Source of the DNA: Dysgonomonas sp. 521
GTDB taxonomy: Bacteria; Bacteroidota; Bacteroidia; Bacteroidales; Dysgonomonadaceae
Reading direction: 5' to 3'
Assembly (NCBI RefSeq): GCF_010501055.1
Contig: NZ_QVMO01000042.1
Coordinates: forward strand, 1-35,177
Length of the DNA: 35,177 nt
Under the pieces are notes generated by a model. The model did not search any database, had not been told where the DNA came from, and saw only the letters and a program-made list of their open reading frames with translations. Of this stretch, positions 1-8,502 are shown in pieces; within the stretch, counting starts at the first letter, position 1; every line of letters starts with the position of its first letter. Position numbers and translations under genes: made by a program.

Positions 1-111
1 TGCAAATCAGGCGTCAGCCAGCGCCGTTAGCAAGCGTACGGGGTACCCACCCGGTGCAGGCGGCGTAGAATGAAGTGCGGGCGCTTTTAAGCATCGTCTG
101 CCAATTATTGC
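1..111. other. GC-rich end sequence, probably extension of the dispersed repeat
   Basis: This stretch is clearly more GC-rich than the rest of the window and contains no convincing gene. It directly continues the repeat copy at 112-301. The opposite copy at the right end of the window stops matching at 35152, so this part is absent there. I infer that the left copy is a longer version of the same repeat and the right copy is truncated. This cannot be proven from one window. Confidence 0.35.
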
Positions 112-301
112 AATGATGAATCTTTCATCACTTCATTCAGCCGGCAAACCGATGGTGGGTCGTACGGCGAAGCGGGGCGCAATGCTTTTTTGCTTACTTT
201 TGGAGCTTCGGCCAAAAGTAAGGTAAGCAATCTGTGATTGCGCGCAGAATAAAAAAGAACACATAATATAAACAAAACGAAATACTGATTCACATTAATA
301 A
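112..301 (-). repeat. Dispersed ~190-bp repeat, left inverted copy
   Basis: The reverse complement of this segment matches 34958-35152 almost base for base, with a few substitutions and small indels in the AT-rich outer part. It contains a perfect 11-bp stem (CTTACTTTTGG at 193-203 paired with CCAAAAGTAAG at 212-222, 8-nt loop). An open frame of about 60-80 codons runs through both copies on the repeat's sense strand. It has no recognisable protein features, and the unit behaves like a dispersed non-coding repeat. Confidence 0.85.
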
Positions 302-346
302 CTGTTGACTGTTGACTGTTGACTGTTGACTGTTGACTGTTGACTG
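301..346. repeat. Tandem heptamer repeat (ACTGTTG)6 plus ACTG
   Basis: Six perfect copies of the 7-mer ACTGTTG are followed by a partial copy. The array abuts the dispersed repeat and lies about 140 bp upstream of the TonB receptor start. Perfect short tandem arrays change length by slippage. A 7-bp step here would alter promoter-region spacing, not a reading frame. Confidence 0.95.
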
Positions 347-488
347 CCAACCGCTCCCAATCCCTATTTATTGTTATAGATCCAGCTAAATTTCATTATT
401 TTTTGTGATTGTGCCTCCCGGTAAATGTGGGGAACTTTGCCCCCGATTATTTTAACCGATTAACATTCACGCAAAATATATTTTAGCT

Positions 489-2876
489 ATGAGAAAAATC
501 TATGCTTTGGTTCTCTTTTTGCTTATTAATATTTCCTTTGTTAGCGCTCAGGTTATAAAAGGAAGGGTGCTTGACGAAAAAGGCGAACCTTTAGCTTCAG
601 CAACAGTAGTAATCAAGGAACTTCAAAAAGGGGTATCTACGGATGAGTTCGGAAAATTCAGGCTAACGCATCTGCCTAAAAGGGAACTAACTGTAGAAGT
701 TGGTTTTGTAGGATACAACAATAACATAAAAAAAGTAAACCTGAGAAATGAGGATGAAGTACACGTACAGTTCGATATGGTATCCAATGCCAACCTCAGC
801 GAAGTGGAAGTGTTTGGCGAACGGTACAAGCAACCCGAAAAGCTGGATGCGATTACCCGTATGCCACTGCGCCCCAGCGAACAGATACAAAGTATATCCG
901 TGATTTCGGATAAAGTAATATCGGAACAGGGAGCGCTTACAATTACTGATGCCGTACGGAATGTACCGGGTGTTACCCTTTTCGGTTCTTACGGAGGGGT
1001 CAAAGAAAGTATGTCTCTCCGTGGATTCCGCGGTATCCCTGTACTGAAAAATGGAGTAAGAACAGACTCTCAGTTTCAGACAGCGTCTATGCAAACAGAT
1101 ATGGCCGGGGTGGAAAGCATACAGGTAATCAAAGGTTCTGCTGCTATTACACAGGGGGTTATCACCGACCTCGGTAATGCCGGAGGGGTAATCAATGTGG
1201 TAACTAAAACCCCTAAATTTGTCAACAGTGGCGAAGTCGCACTCCGCATAGGCAGTTGGGGACAAGTTCGTCCCACATTTGATGTGCAAACTGTCCTCGA
1301 CAGTAAAAATACTGTTGCCTTCCGCCTGAACGGAGCTTATGAACGCGCCGATAACTACAGGGCTGTAGTTTCTTCCGACAAGGTATATATCAATCCTTCA
1401 CTGGAATGGCGCCCTGACGATAAGACGACCGTAACACTGGAGATGGACTATATGAACGAAAACAGAACTCCGGTAACAAGTACAGTAAACCTGGCAGGAG
1501 CAGACACAGAAGCCCTCTATGATATGCCATATAGCAAATTTCTGGGATTCGGGGATGATAACACCAACAGCAAAACATTGACTTATGCTGCCCGTATTAC
1601 CCGCATGCTTGCTGATAAAATAAGCATAAGAGCCGCTTACTTCAATTCGTCTTACAATGTGGATAATACTTCTACAGGACTAAGCGGACTAAGAAGCCAA
1701 CCTACAGATTATAACATCAAGCAGCGTACTATCTCCCGCAACCTGCGCGATGATAAGAACTCAACATTCCAGCTCGACTTCATCGGCAGGGATGTATATA
1801 CAGGTTCTGTAAAACATACATTCCAACTTGGGTTCGACTACAGGATTGCAGATGCGACTACTACAAATCTTGGTTCGATGGTAGTAGATACAATCGACGT
1901 ACTGGCCAATAAAATATCGAATGATGTGCCTTCAGCATTGAAACTGACGGGAGCAGGAGACCCGGTACAATCCAAATATACAACTTATGGCATCATGGCA
2001 CAGGAGGTAATGACAATAAACGAATATCTGAAAGTGATACTAGGCCTTCGTTACAGCTCTATTTCCACTATCAATGCCACTGCCGGAACAACGAAAGGCG
2101 ACGCCTGGAATCCTATGTTCGGATTGATGGTTACTCCTATCAAGAACGTAAATGTATTCGGATCTTATACTACCAGCACAAGCCTGAGGTCGGCTGCACA
2201 AATCCTGACTGACAGCGTTACGCAGGCAGGCCCGTCTACAACAAAGCAGTGGGAAGCAGGATTCAAATCGGACTGGCTGGATAACAGATTACGCTTCAAC
2301 TTCACATATTTCAGCATCAGAACAGAGAACCTCACGAATGCTGAATATCTGGAAGGTACTAATACTGCTACAGGATATTACTATAAAGCCGGAACGCTGA
2401 AAAGAGACGGTATAGAAGTAGAACTGAACGGACGTATCCTGCCTAACCTACAGGTAATGTTAGGATATGCCTACCTGAATGCACGGTATGCAGACAGCCC
2501 TTCGTATGTAAACGGTTCTGCACCAATGAATGCGCCAAAGCATACAGCTAACGGATGGGTATATTATACAGTAGACAGAGGCCCTGTCAGAGGTTTCTCT
2601 GTCGGGCTAGGAGCATACTATGTAGGAGATCGCCCGGTGAACGAATACAGCCTTTCTCCTGACGGACACGGCTCGCCGGTAGGAACCAAACCATTCGATA
2701 TGCCTGCTTATACTACTGTTAATGCACAGTTGGCATATACCTACAAGAAGGTAACAGCACGCGTATTCTTCAATAACATATTCGACGAAACAGGTTATAA
2801 CTCCTATTACCGTGGCGGTTACATCAACCAGATTGATCCTCGTAACTTTGCAGGAGTAGTATCTTACAGGTTCTGA
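489..2876 (+). CDS. TonB-dependent outer-membrane receptor, siderophore type
   Basis: This 795-aa protein probably imports a ferric siderophore across the outer membrane using TonB energy. Residues 1-20 form a signal peptide ending in SAQ. Residues about 22-105 are a carboxypeptidase-regulatory-like domain (VIKGRVLDEKGEPLASATV), typical of Bacteroidetes receptors. Residues about 125-240 are the plug, with SISVISDK, LRGFRG, GVESIQVIKG and GGVINVVTKTP. These resemble the FhuA/ferrichrome-type siderophore receptor family more than SusC. The rest is a beta-barrel ending in the expected C-terminal aromatic residue (SYRF). The gene stands alone, without a SusD partner. The PepSY membrane protein downstream supports a role in iron. 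The actual ligand cannot be read from the sequence. Confidence 0.9.
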   Translation: MRKIYALVLFLLINISFVSAQVIKGRVLDEKGEPLASATVVIKELQKGVSTDEFGKFRLTHLPKRELTVEVGFVGYNNNIKKVNLRNEDEVHVQFDMVSNANLSEVEVFGERYKQPEKLDAITRMPLRPSEQIQSISVISDKVISEQGALTITDAVRNVPGVTLFGSYGGVKESMSLRGFRGIPVLKNGVRTDSQFQTASMQTDMAGVESIQVIKGSAAITQGVITDLGNAGGVINVVTKTPKFVNSGEVALRIGSWGQVRPTFDVQTVLDSKNTVAFRLNGAYERADNYRAVVSSDKVYINPSLEWRPDDKTTVTLEMDYMNENRTPVTSTVNLAGADTEALYDMPYSKFLGFGDDNTNSKTLTYAARITRMLADKISIRAAYFNSSYNVDNTSTGLSGLRSQPTDYNIKQRTISRNLRDDKNSTFQLDFIGRDVYTGSVKHTFQLGFDYRIADATTTNLGSMVVDTIDVLANKISNDVPSALKLTGAGDPVQSKYTTYGIMAQEVMTINEYLKVILGLRYSSISTINATAGTTKGDAWNPMFGLMVTPIKNVNVFGSYTTSTSLRSAAQILTDSVTQAGPSTTKQWEAGFKSDWLDNRLRFNFTYFSIRTENLTNAEYLEGTNTATGYYYKAGTLKRDGIEVELNGRILPNLQVMLGYAYLNARYADSPSYVNGSAPMNAPKHTANGWVYYTVDRGPVRGFSVGLGAYYVGDRPVNEYSLSPDGHGSPVGTKPFDMPAYTTVNAQLAYTYKKVTARVFFNNIFDETGYNSYYRGGYINQIDPRNFAGVVSYRF

Positions 2877-3001
2877 TCACTATTTATTGTTAGCAAAAGA
2901 CATAATTATCATCATTTATTGCGATTGCGGGATAAGAAAATAACCCCGACCTTTGCATCGATGATAGTTTAAAGAATTACTTAACTTTGACGATAGTTTA
3001 A

Positions 3002-3043
3002 TTCCGGTGTTTTAGCTAAGCTCAGACACCGGGATTTTTCTTT
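3002..3043 (+). terminator. Possible intrinsic terminator
   Basis: A 7-bp stem (CCGGTGT at 3004-3010 with ACACCGG at 3026-3032, 15-nt loop) is followed by a T-rich run (TTTTTCTTTT). It lies about 125 bp after the TonB receptor stop, which is rather far, so its assignment to that gene is inferred. Confidence 0.5.
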
Positions 3044-3094
3044 TGTGCCCCTCTTGATCTCCCCTTTGGGCAGGGCTTTTAAGTTCTGATATTG

Positions 3095-3275
3095 GAGGGT
3101 GTGTCAAAAGTATTTTATCATATCTTTTTGTCATGTTGAACGGAGTGAAACATCTCGTATCTAGTAGGTCGAGATTCTTCGTTGCACTCAGAAACAACGT
3201 TCGCCGAAGCGAAGGCGAGGCAATGACAAAGAGAGTAGCAATTTGATAGAGATGTTTTACTTTTGACACACCCTC
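3095..3275. mobile_element. MITE-like element with 18-bp perfect terminal inverted repeats
   Basis: The ends GAGGGTGTGTCAAAAGTA (3095-3112) and TACTTTTGACACACCCTC (3258-3275) are exact inverted copies enclosing a 181-bp unit with no credible gene. Nested inside is a second inverted pair (TGTCAT at 3129 to ATGACA ending 3228) belonging to a family also seen at 8407 and 23431. No clear target-site duplication is visible. Ends of the GTGTGTCAAAA kind occur on Bacteroidetes insertion sequences, so a non-autonomous derivative is my inference. Confidence 0.75.
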
Positions 3276-3520
3276 ATAAAAGGCATCTAAGGAACGACTT
3301 TAGTCAAAAAGGTTCGGCTAAAGCCATTCTCTGATTCTAAACCATATTCCTCCACTTGAAAGTGGAGGCAATTAAATCAGAACTTAACAACCCTGTCCCA
3401 AAAGGGAGGCTTAGAGCAAAGCCACAACAAGAAAACGAAAAATGAGTAAAAGAATATAAACCAATAAAAAAATCACCCTCTCTGCAAGTCCCTCTTGGGG
3501 GATTAGGGAGCCCCTAAATC
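3276..3520. other. Gene-free spacer with palindromes
   Basis: No gene is visible. The spacer holds a short perfect hairpin (CCTCCACT at 3349-3356 with AGTGGAGG at 3361-3368). Two C/G-rich palindromic patches follow, near 3390-3410 and 3488-3516. The second reaches almost to the start codon of the PepSY gene and is of the same kind as those before ftsW and ftsZ. Confidence 0.6.
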
Positions 3521-4624
3521 ATGAGAATTTTCTTAAAAAAGCTTCACAAATGGCTATCCATTCCTGTAGGAATTATTATCACAATCGTTTGCCTTACAGG
3601 AGCCATCCTTGTATTTCAGGATGAAATACTGGAGTTATCAAACCCTTCCCATTACTTTATAAAAGATATAAAAGGCAATCCTATGCCGCTGGGCGAACTA
3701 ATACCGAAAGCAAACGCCCAACTCGAAGGGAACTCGGTAACCAGTGTGCAGGTATCTGACGACCCCGCACGTACTTACAGAATGACGCTTGCCGAGGGTT
3801 TCAGGGTTACGGCCTTTGTCAACCAGTACACAGGCGAAGTTACCGGAATCTATAAATTCCGGGAGAGCCCTTTCTATACAGTTATGACACTGCATCGCTG
3901 GCTGATGGATGGCAGCCACACATGGGGCAAATATACTGTAGGTATTTCCACCCTGCTTTTTGTATTTATACTGATTACCGGATTCATCGTATGGATGCCC
4001 AGACGGTGGAGCAAGAGCCGTTTTAAAGTACAGCTAAAGAAAGGTAAAAAACGCCTTTTCTTCGATATGCACAATGTGCTGGGGGCATATGCCTGTCTGG
4101 TGCTGCTTATCTGCGCACTCACAGGTATGTTCTGGTCATTCGAATGGTACCGCAACGGATTATATAAGATATTTGGCGCCGAAGCCGTAGAAGCTCGTGG
4201 GCACGGAGGTGGCAGGCAGCAAGAGGATAAAAAGGAACTGAATGTATCCAGTTGGCAAACGGTACTCAGCACATTGCAGGCTTCCAATCCTGATTACGAA
4301 TATATCCGGATACAGGATGGTTCTGCCACAATTCACCAGAAATCGTATCTGACATCACGCTCTGCCGACCAGCACAAATTTGATAAAAGGACAGGCGATA
4401 TCATCGAAACCACCTTATTCAAAGATCAACCAAAATCAACCAGAGTATTTGCCTGGGTATATTCATTACACGTAGGCAATTATTGGGGTATCTGGTCGAA
4501 AATATTCACTTGTATATTTTCTCTTATTGGAGCAAGCCTTCCGCTCACAGGCTACTATATGTTTTTTGTCAAGAGAAAAAGTAAACAGGCTGTAAAAAAG
4601 CGAAAGGAAACGAAAACAGCTTAA
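3521..4624 (+). CDS. PepSY-associated TM membrane protein (putative ferric-siderophore reductase type)
   Basis: This 367-aa inner-membrane protein has four transmembrane segments (about 12-33, 139-159, 187-207, 328-350) and two periplasmic regions of PepSY type (about 40-120 and 230-310). Histidines lie at or next to the helices: H9 (LHKW), H125 (LHRW), H184 (DMHN) and H317 (SLHVGNYWG). This is the pattern of the PepSY_TM family, some members of which reduce ferric siderophores in the periplasm. Its position after a siderophore-type TonB receptor fits that role, but the function is inferred from family and neighbour. The C-terminus is lysine-rich. A good terminator follows within 15 bp, so the gene ends its transcript. 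Confidence 0.85.
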   Translation: MRIFLKKLHKWLSIPVGIIITIVCLTGAILVFQDEILELSNPSHYFIKDIKGNPMPLGELIPKANAQLEGNSVTSVQVSDDPARTYRMTLAEGFRVTAFVNQYTGEVTGIYKFRESPFYTVMTLHRWLMDGSHTWGKYTVGISTLLFVFILITGFIVWMPRRWSKSRFKVQLKKGKKRLFFDMHNVLGAYACLVLLICALTGMFWSFEWYRNGLYKIFGAEAVEARGHGGGRQQEDKKELNVSSWQTVLSTLQASNPDYEYIRIQDGSATIHQKSYLTSRSADQHKFDKRTGDIIETTLFKDQPKSTRVFAWVYSLHVGNYWGIWSKIFTCIFSLIGASLPLTGYYMFFVKRKSKQAVKKRKETKTA

Positions 4625-4637
4625 ATTTATCATATTG

Positions 4638-4667
4638 AGAGGGGGTAATTCAAATTACTCCCTTTTT
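4638..4667 (+). terminator. Intrinsic terminator after the PepSY gene
   Basis: A stem of about 9-12 bp (from GAGGGGGTAAT to ATTACTCCC, with one G-T pair) has a 4-nt loop and is followed by TTTTT. It starts 13 bp after the stop codon. Confidence 0.8.
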
Positions 4668-4731
4668 CATTAATATCTCGCTCATCTAGTTAACTTTAGC
4701 AAGAATCCAAACATCCTGTCATCAAAAATAT

Positions 4732-4739
4732 TACCTTTG
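4732..4739 (+). promoter_or_regulatory. Bacteroidetes -7 promoter element (TACCTTTG)
   Basis: An exact match to the Bacteroidetes -7 consensus TAnnTTTG. No good -33 TTTG/TTG is visible at the expected distance. If used, it would give the GH2 gene a leader of about 355 nt that contains the inverted-repeat element at 4827-5034. Confidence 0.4.
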
Positions 4740-4826
4740 TCTACTAGGGAAACAATGCCTAAAGTTGTTATTATTATAGAAAGCAATTCTATCATATACA
4801 ATATGGAAAGCATATAATGATAATAT

Positions 4827-5034
4827 AAAATGAATATCCGTATTTATACCTAATGCGTATCTTGTCTAACCCCTCCGCTTCGCTCGTCCCCTTTATCAAA
4901 AGGGGACAATCACTGGCTTTCCATCGTTTGTTCGGAATTTTAGCTAAGGATGAAAAACCAGAACTCTCCTCTCGCAGAAGGGGAGCACCACCGGAGGTGG
5001 GGAGGGGTTAGGCATTAAGACGGATATTCATTTT
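4827..5034. mobile_element. MITE-like nested inverted-repeat element (208 bp)
   Basis: Outer perfect 15-bp inverted ends (AAAATGAATATCCGT at 4827-4841 and its complement at 5020-5034) enclose an inner perfect 11-bp pair (CTAACCCCTCC at 4866-4876 and GGAGGGGTTAG at 5001-5011). The inside is C/G-rich and palindromic with no gene. It occupies most of the 477-bp space before the GH2 gene. The rest of that space (4668-4826) is AT-rich with only the possible promoter at 4732. Confidence 0.75.
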
Positions 5035-5101
5035 AGATAATCCTTATTGCTATCAGATAATGCCAGATGATAAATAACTATAACCGATTAATATCTTACC
5101 A

Positions 5102-7957
5102 ATGATTACCAAAAAACAATCGAAATTGTATGTAGGTTTGATGATACTGATGATGCTATCATTTTCAAACATTTACGCTCAGGATTTTATTCCGGGGCAA
5201 TTATGGCCGGGACTGAGGCAACCACAGCCCGAAGCAGAATTACCCAAAGGGAAAGCCCCTTTTCAAACGTCTCAGCGTATTGCCAAAAGAAACATACCAA
5301 CTACCCTTATGCCCGTTCAGACAGGGGAATGGATTATTACCGAAGGTTGGGAACTGACTGATGGAAAAACCGTTCTGGAGTCGGGTAAATCCATATTTGA
5401 CCCGCAACTGAATACTTCTGCATGGTATAATGCTACCGTACCGGGAACGGTACTTACAACCCTTGTCAATCAGGGAATATATCCAGACCCGTATTTCGGA
5501 CTGAACAATATGAATATCCCTGAATCGCTAAGCCGTACCGACTGGTGGTACAGATGTAAATTTACAGTGCCGGGGGATGCAGCAGGCAAACAATTGCGTT
5601 TACTGTTCAACGGTATTAACTACAGGGCCGATATTTATCTGAACGGAAAAAATCTGGGAGATATGACGGGCGCCTTTATCCGTGGCGAATTCAATATTAC
5701 CGACCTCGTAAATAAAGCAGGCGAGAATGTACTTGCCGTCCATGTCTTCCCTCCCTATAATCCGGGAATCCCTCACGAGCAATCGATGGTCGCCGGACAG
5801 GGGCTTAACGGAGGTGTACTCAGTACTGATGGCCCTACATTTATATCTTCCATCGGTTGGGACTGGATTCCGGGAATCCGCGACCGTAACACAGGTATCT
5901 GGCAGGATGTACGGCTAATGGCTGGCGGCGACATTGTGTTAGGCGACCCGCTTGTGACTACAGATATTCTGTTACCGGATACTACACAGGCCAAAATCAC
6001 GATCAAAGCCATTGTAAAGAATATCACTTCTAAAACGGTAAATGGTACACTTACGGCCAAAATAGAAAATATAAATGTTTCGCAACCATGCACACTTGCT
6101 CCTAACGAGGAAAAAGAAATAACATTTACACCTGAACAGTTCGGCGAACTGAATATAAAAAATCCCCGCCTGTGGTGGCCAAATGGTTATGGAAAACCTG
6201 AGTTATATGACCTGGAATTGACCATGCAGGTAAACAACCGGTTTTCTGATATGAAAAAACTAAAATTCGGTATCAGGGAAATGTCGTATGAACTGATGGT
6301 AAACGAAAATAACCGGAACAAGCGTGTTCTTTATACGCCGAATGAGACAGTAAATAAAGGAAAGCCTGTTTTCGATTATATCGACCGTGTTTTGTTTGAT
6401 AAAGAAAACAACCTGCCCGTTATTGCAAAAGATGCTGATACATCAGGCCTTCAGGCATTGTCAAACGATGACCCTGTGGGGCCGTTTCTGGTTATCAGGG
6501 TAAATGGTGTAAGAATATTCTGCCGTGGTGGCAACTGGGGTATGGATGACGGTATGAAGCGTGTTTCGAGAGAACGTTTAGAACCATATATCAGGTTGCA
6601 TAAAGATGCGAACTTCAATATGATTCGTAACTGGACAGGTGAAACCACCGAAGAGGATTTCTATGCACTGTGCGATGAGTATGGTATGCTTGTCTGGAAC
6701 GACTTTTGGATTACAACGGACGATACGGTAGAGCCGAGTGATTTCCCATTATTTGTAAGGAATGCAACCGATGCCGTTAAGCGTTTTCGCAATCATCCGT
6801 CTATAGCTGTATGGTGTCCGCGTAACGAAGGTTTCCTGCCGAAACAACTGGAACAGAGTATATCGGCAATGGTGGCAAAAGAAGACCCTACACGCCATTA
6901 TCACGGACAATCGCGTTATTTGAATATGGGAACAAGCGGCCCTTGGGGATATTTCAAAGACCCGTCAAAATATTATACCGTGAATGCAAAAGGATTCAAT
7001 ACCGAAATGGGTAGCTATGCCATCCCTACGGCAAATACAATCCGTAAGTTTATAGCACCGGAAGACCAGTGGCCTATCAATGATGTATGGGCATACCACG
7101 ACCTGCACCATACTACCCAGAATTTTGGTGACTTTATCAATGCCGTAGACCGCTATGGTAAAGCAAGCGGTATGGAAGACTTCTCCCGCAAATCCCAGTT
7201 TGTATGTTACGATGCATGGCGCAATATGCTCGAAGCATGGAACAGCAAGATGTGGAACAATACAACTGGCCTTGTACTCTGGATGAGCCATCCGGCATGG
7301 CCGAGCATGATATGGCAGACATATACGTATGACTATGAAACGCCGGGTTCTTATTTCGGTGCGAAGAAAGCCTGTGAACCTGTTCATATACAGATGAACC
7401 TGCCTGAAAATGATGTAATGATTATCAACACTACATTGCACGATTATAAATCAGTAACGGCAAATCTACGCTATATCGATTTACAGGGTAAAGAACTGTA
7501 TAAGAAAAATATAAAACTGGATGCAAAAGCCAATTCGGCAACTAAATGTTTCGTTCCGGAAAAAGGTAACAACCTGCCTAAATTATATCTTGCCCGTCTT
7601 GAACTAAAAGACGCTAACGGTAAGGTTGTGTCCATCAACGATTACTGGATGACAGATGGTAATAGTAAGTCGTATGAAGAGATGAATACATTGGCGGCTA
7701 CAACAGTAGATATTAAAACAACCAACAGCAAAGGTAAAATTCTGGTGGAGGTATCCAATCCGTCAAAAGTATTAGCTGCTGCTGTAAAGCTCAACGCAGT
7801 TGATAAAAACACCAAAGAGGTATTGCTTCCGGCATATTTCTCTGACGGATATATCAACCTGCTTGCCGGAGAGAAAAGAGTTATAGAATTGGATATACCT
7901 AAGAATATATCTAACTATACAATTGTTGCTGAGGGTTATAATGCATCAAATAAATAA
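5102..7957 (+). CDS. Secreted glycoside hydrolase family 2 (exo-beta-glucosaminidase / beta-mannosidase-like)
   Basis: This 951-aa protein has a signal peptide (1-26, ending IYAQ), so it acts in the periplasm or outside the cell. Residues about 75-240 are the GH2 sugar-binding domain (TDWWYRCKFTVP, DIYLNGKNLGD, IGWDWIPGIRDRNTGIW). Residues about 275-385 are the immunoglobulin-like domain (LWWPNGYGKPELYDL). Residues about 455-745 are the TIM barrel. The likely acid/base is E576 in WCPRNEG and the nucleophile E635 in FNTEMGSY. C-terminal beta domains follow. The WDWIPG signature and overall length resemble exo-beta-D-glucosaminidase and mannosylglycoprotein endo-beta-mannosidase members rather than beta-galactosidases. 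The GH92 neighbour suggests mannose-containing glycans. The exact substrate is not determinable here. Confidence 0.88.
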   Translation: MITKKQSKLYVGLMILMMLSFSNIYAQDFIPGQLWPGLRQPQPEAELPKGKAPFQTSQRIAKRNIPTTLMPVQTGEWIITEGWELTDGKTVLESGKSIFDPQLNTSAWYNATVPGTVLTTLVNQGIYPDPYFGLNNMNIPESLSRTDWWYRCKFTVPGDAAGKQLRLLFNGINYRADIYLNGKNLGDMTGAFIRGEFNITDLVNKAGENVLAVHVFPPYNPGIPHEQSMVAGQGLNGGVLSTDGPTFISSIGWDWIPGIRDRNTGIWQDVRLMAGGDIVLGDPLVTTDILLPDTTQAKITIKAIVKNITSKTVNGTLTAKIENINVSQPCTLAPNEEKEITFTPEQFGELNIKNPRLWWPNGYGKPELYDLELTMQVNNRFSDMKKLKFGIREMSYELMVNENNRNKRVLYTPNETVNKGKPVFDYIDRVLFDKENNLPVIAKDADTSGLQALSNDDPVGPFLVIRVNGVRIFCRGGNWGMDDGMKRVSRERLEPYIRLHKDANFNMIRNWTGETTEEDFYALCDEYGMLVWNDFWITTDDTVEPSDFPLFVRNATDAVKRFRNHPSIAVWCPRNEGFLPKQLEQSISAMVAKEDPTRHYHGQSRYLNMGTSGPWGYFKDPSKYYTVNAKGFNTEMGSYAIPTANTIRKFIAPEDQWPINDVWAYHDLHHTTQNFGDFINAVDRYGKASGMEDFSRKSQFVCYDAWRNMLEAWNSKMWNNTTGLVLWMSHPAWPSMIWQTYTYDYETPGSYFGAKKACEPVHIQMNLPENDVMIINTTLHDYKSVTANLRYIDLQGKELYKKNIKLDAKANSATKCFVPEKGNNLPKLYLARLELKDANGKVVSINDYWMTDGNSKSYEEMNTLAATTVDIKTTNSKGKILVEVSNPSKVLAAAVKLNAVDKNTKEVLLPAYFSDGYINLLAGEKRVIELDIPKNISNYTIVAEGYNASNK

Positions 7958-7985
7958 TAATTTATCTATTATATAGACGATAGCT

Positions 7986-8052
7986 GTAGGGGCAGTGGCT
8001 TGTCCCTGCCCGTTTATTACAAATACGGGCAACCACAAGGGATTGCCCCTAC
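7986..8052. repeat. GTAGGGGC-headed inverted hairpin pair (REP-like)
   Basis: This 67-bp unit begins GTAGGGGCA and ends TGCCCCTAC. Each half is about 27 nt, and roughly 22 of the 27 positions agree when the second is reversed. Each half can form its own hairpin (GGGGCA...TGCCC). The same head sequence and inverted-pair layout occur at 30609-30690, inside the RAYT-like transposase, and a single copy lies at 30296-30317. Confidence 0.8.
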
Positions 8053-8101
8053 TTTTGCGAAATGTTGCAATAATGCTATCCATTAATGATGCCAATCAGA
8101 A

Positions 8102-8334
8102 GTTGAGAAATGGCTTGAAAAGCCAAATCTTCATAACCGCGGGTCATCGACCTGCGGAAAAAGGATGAGCAATAGCAGCTGTCTGAAAGACAGGACATAC
8201 TGTGTGTCCTGCCGCTTCGGGCAGGGGGAGTGTAATTGCCCCTTGCTGCGTAAGCTACGCTGCGCTTGCATACGGTTATGAAGATTCTGCCTTTCAGGCA
8301 GGTGTTGAGCTGCTTTCAACCCCTGATTCGCATT
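8102..8334. repeat. Dense palindromic composite repeat in GH2-GH92 spacer
   Basis: A 14-bp perfect inverted pair (AATCTTCATAACCG at 8126-8139 and its complement at 8273-8286) encloses a chain of hairpins. These include CTGTCTGAAAGACAG, AGGACA...TGTCCT and CCTGCC...GGCAGG. More hairpins lie outside it (GGCTTGAAAAGCC, CTGCCTTTCAGGCAG). There is no gene. It accounts for most of the 545-bp spacer. Confidence 0.7.
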
Positions 8335-8366
8335 AATAATACAAAAACGTGACAAACAAAACATAT

Positions 8367-8394
8367 AAAAAAGTGTCACCTTTGTCACTTTTTT
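8367..8394. terminator. Possible bidirectional intrinsic terminator
   Basis: AAAAAAGTG (8367-8375) pairs with CACTTTTTT (8386-8394) around a 10-nt loop. The A-run and T-run flanks would permit termination on either strand. The GC content of the stem is low. Confidence 0.4.
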
Positions 8395-8406
8395 GAAATA
8401 ATACCC

Positions 8407-8478
8407 TGTCATTCTGAGTGAAACGAAGAGTCTCTTGTATTTTGAGGAGTGAGATTCTTCACTACGTTCAGAATGACA
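8407..8478. repeat. TGTCATTCTGA inverted repeat
   Basis: TGTCATTCTGA at 8407-8417 and TCAGAATGACA at 8468-8478 are perfect inverted ends. The 28-nt arms remain similar internally (GAAGAGTCTC and GAGATTCTTC). It ends 24 bp before the GH92 start codon. Related copies lie at 3129-3228 and 23431-23459. Confidence 0.8.
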
Positions 8479-8502
8479 AAAGAGAGTAAATGAAGAATAA
8501 GA

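Noticed and set aside
301..346. Possible CRISPR array
   Set aside because: The repeats are 7 bp and tandem, with no spacers. There are no cas genes in the window.
105..350. Reverse-strand open frame whose product resembles that of the frame at 34995-35177
   Set aside because: Both frames lie in the two copies of a dispersed repeat. The left one takes its N-terminus from the heptamer array. There are no protein features, so I treat it as repeat, not gene.
687..1289. 200-codon reverse open frame inside the TonB receptor
   Set aside because: It is fully overlapped by a well-supported receptor gene on the other strand and has no recognisable motif. A shadow frame.
2952..2989. Promoter made of TTTG (2952) and TAACTTTG (2982)
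   Set aside because: The spacer is 26 bp, longer than the usual 19-21, and no gene starts soon after. It leads directly into the hairpin at 3004.
8131..8412. Reverse-strand 93-codon open frame in the GH2-GH92 spacer
   Set aside because: It runs through a chain of palindromes and two repeat families, so a real protein is unlikely.
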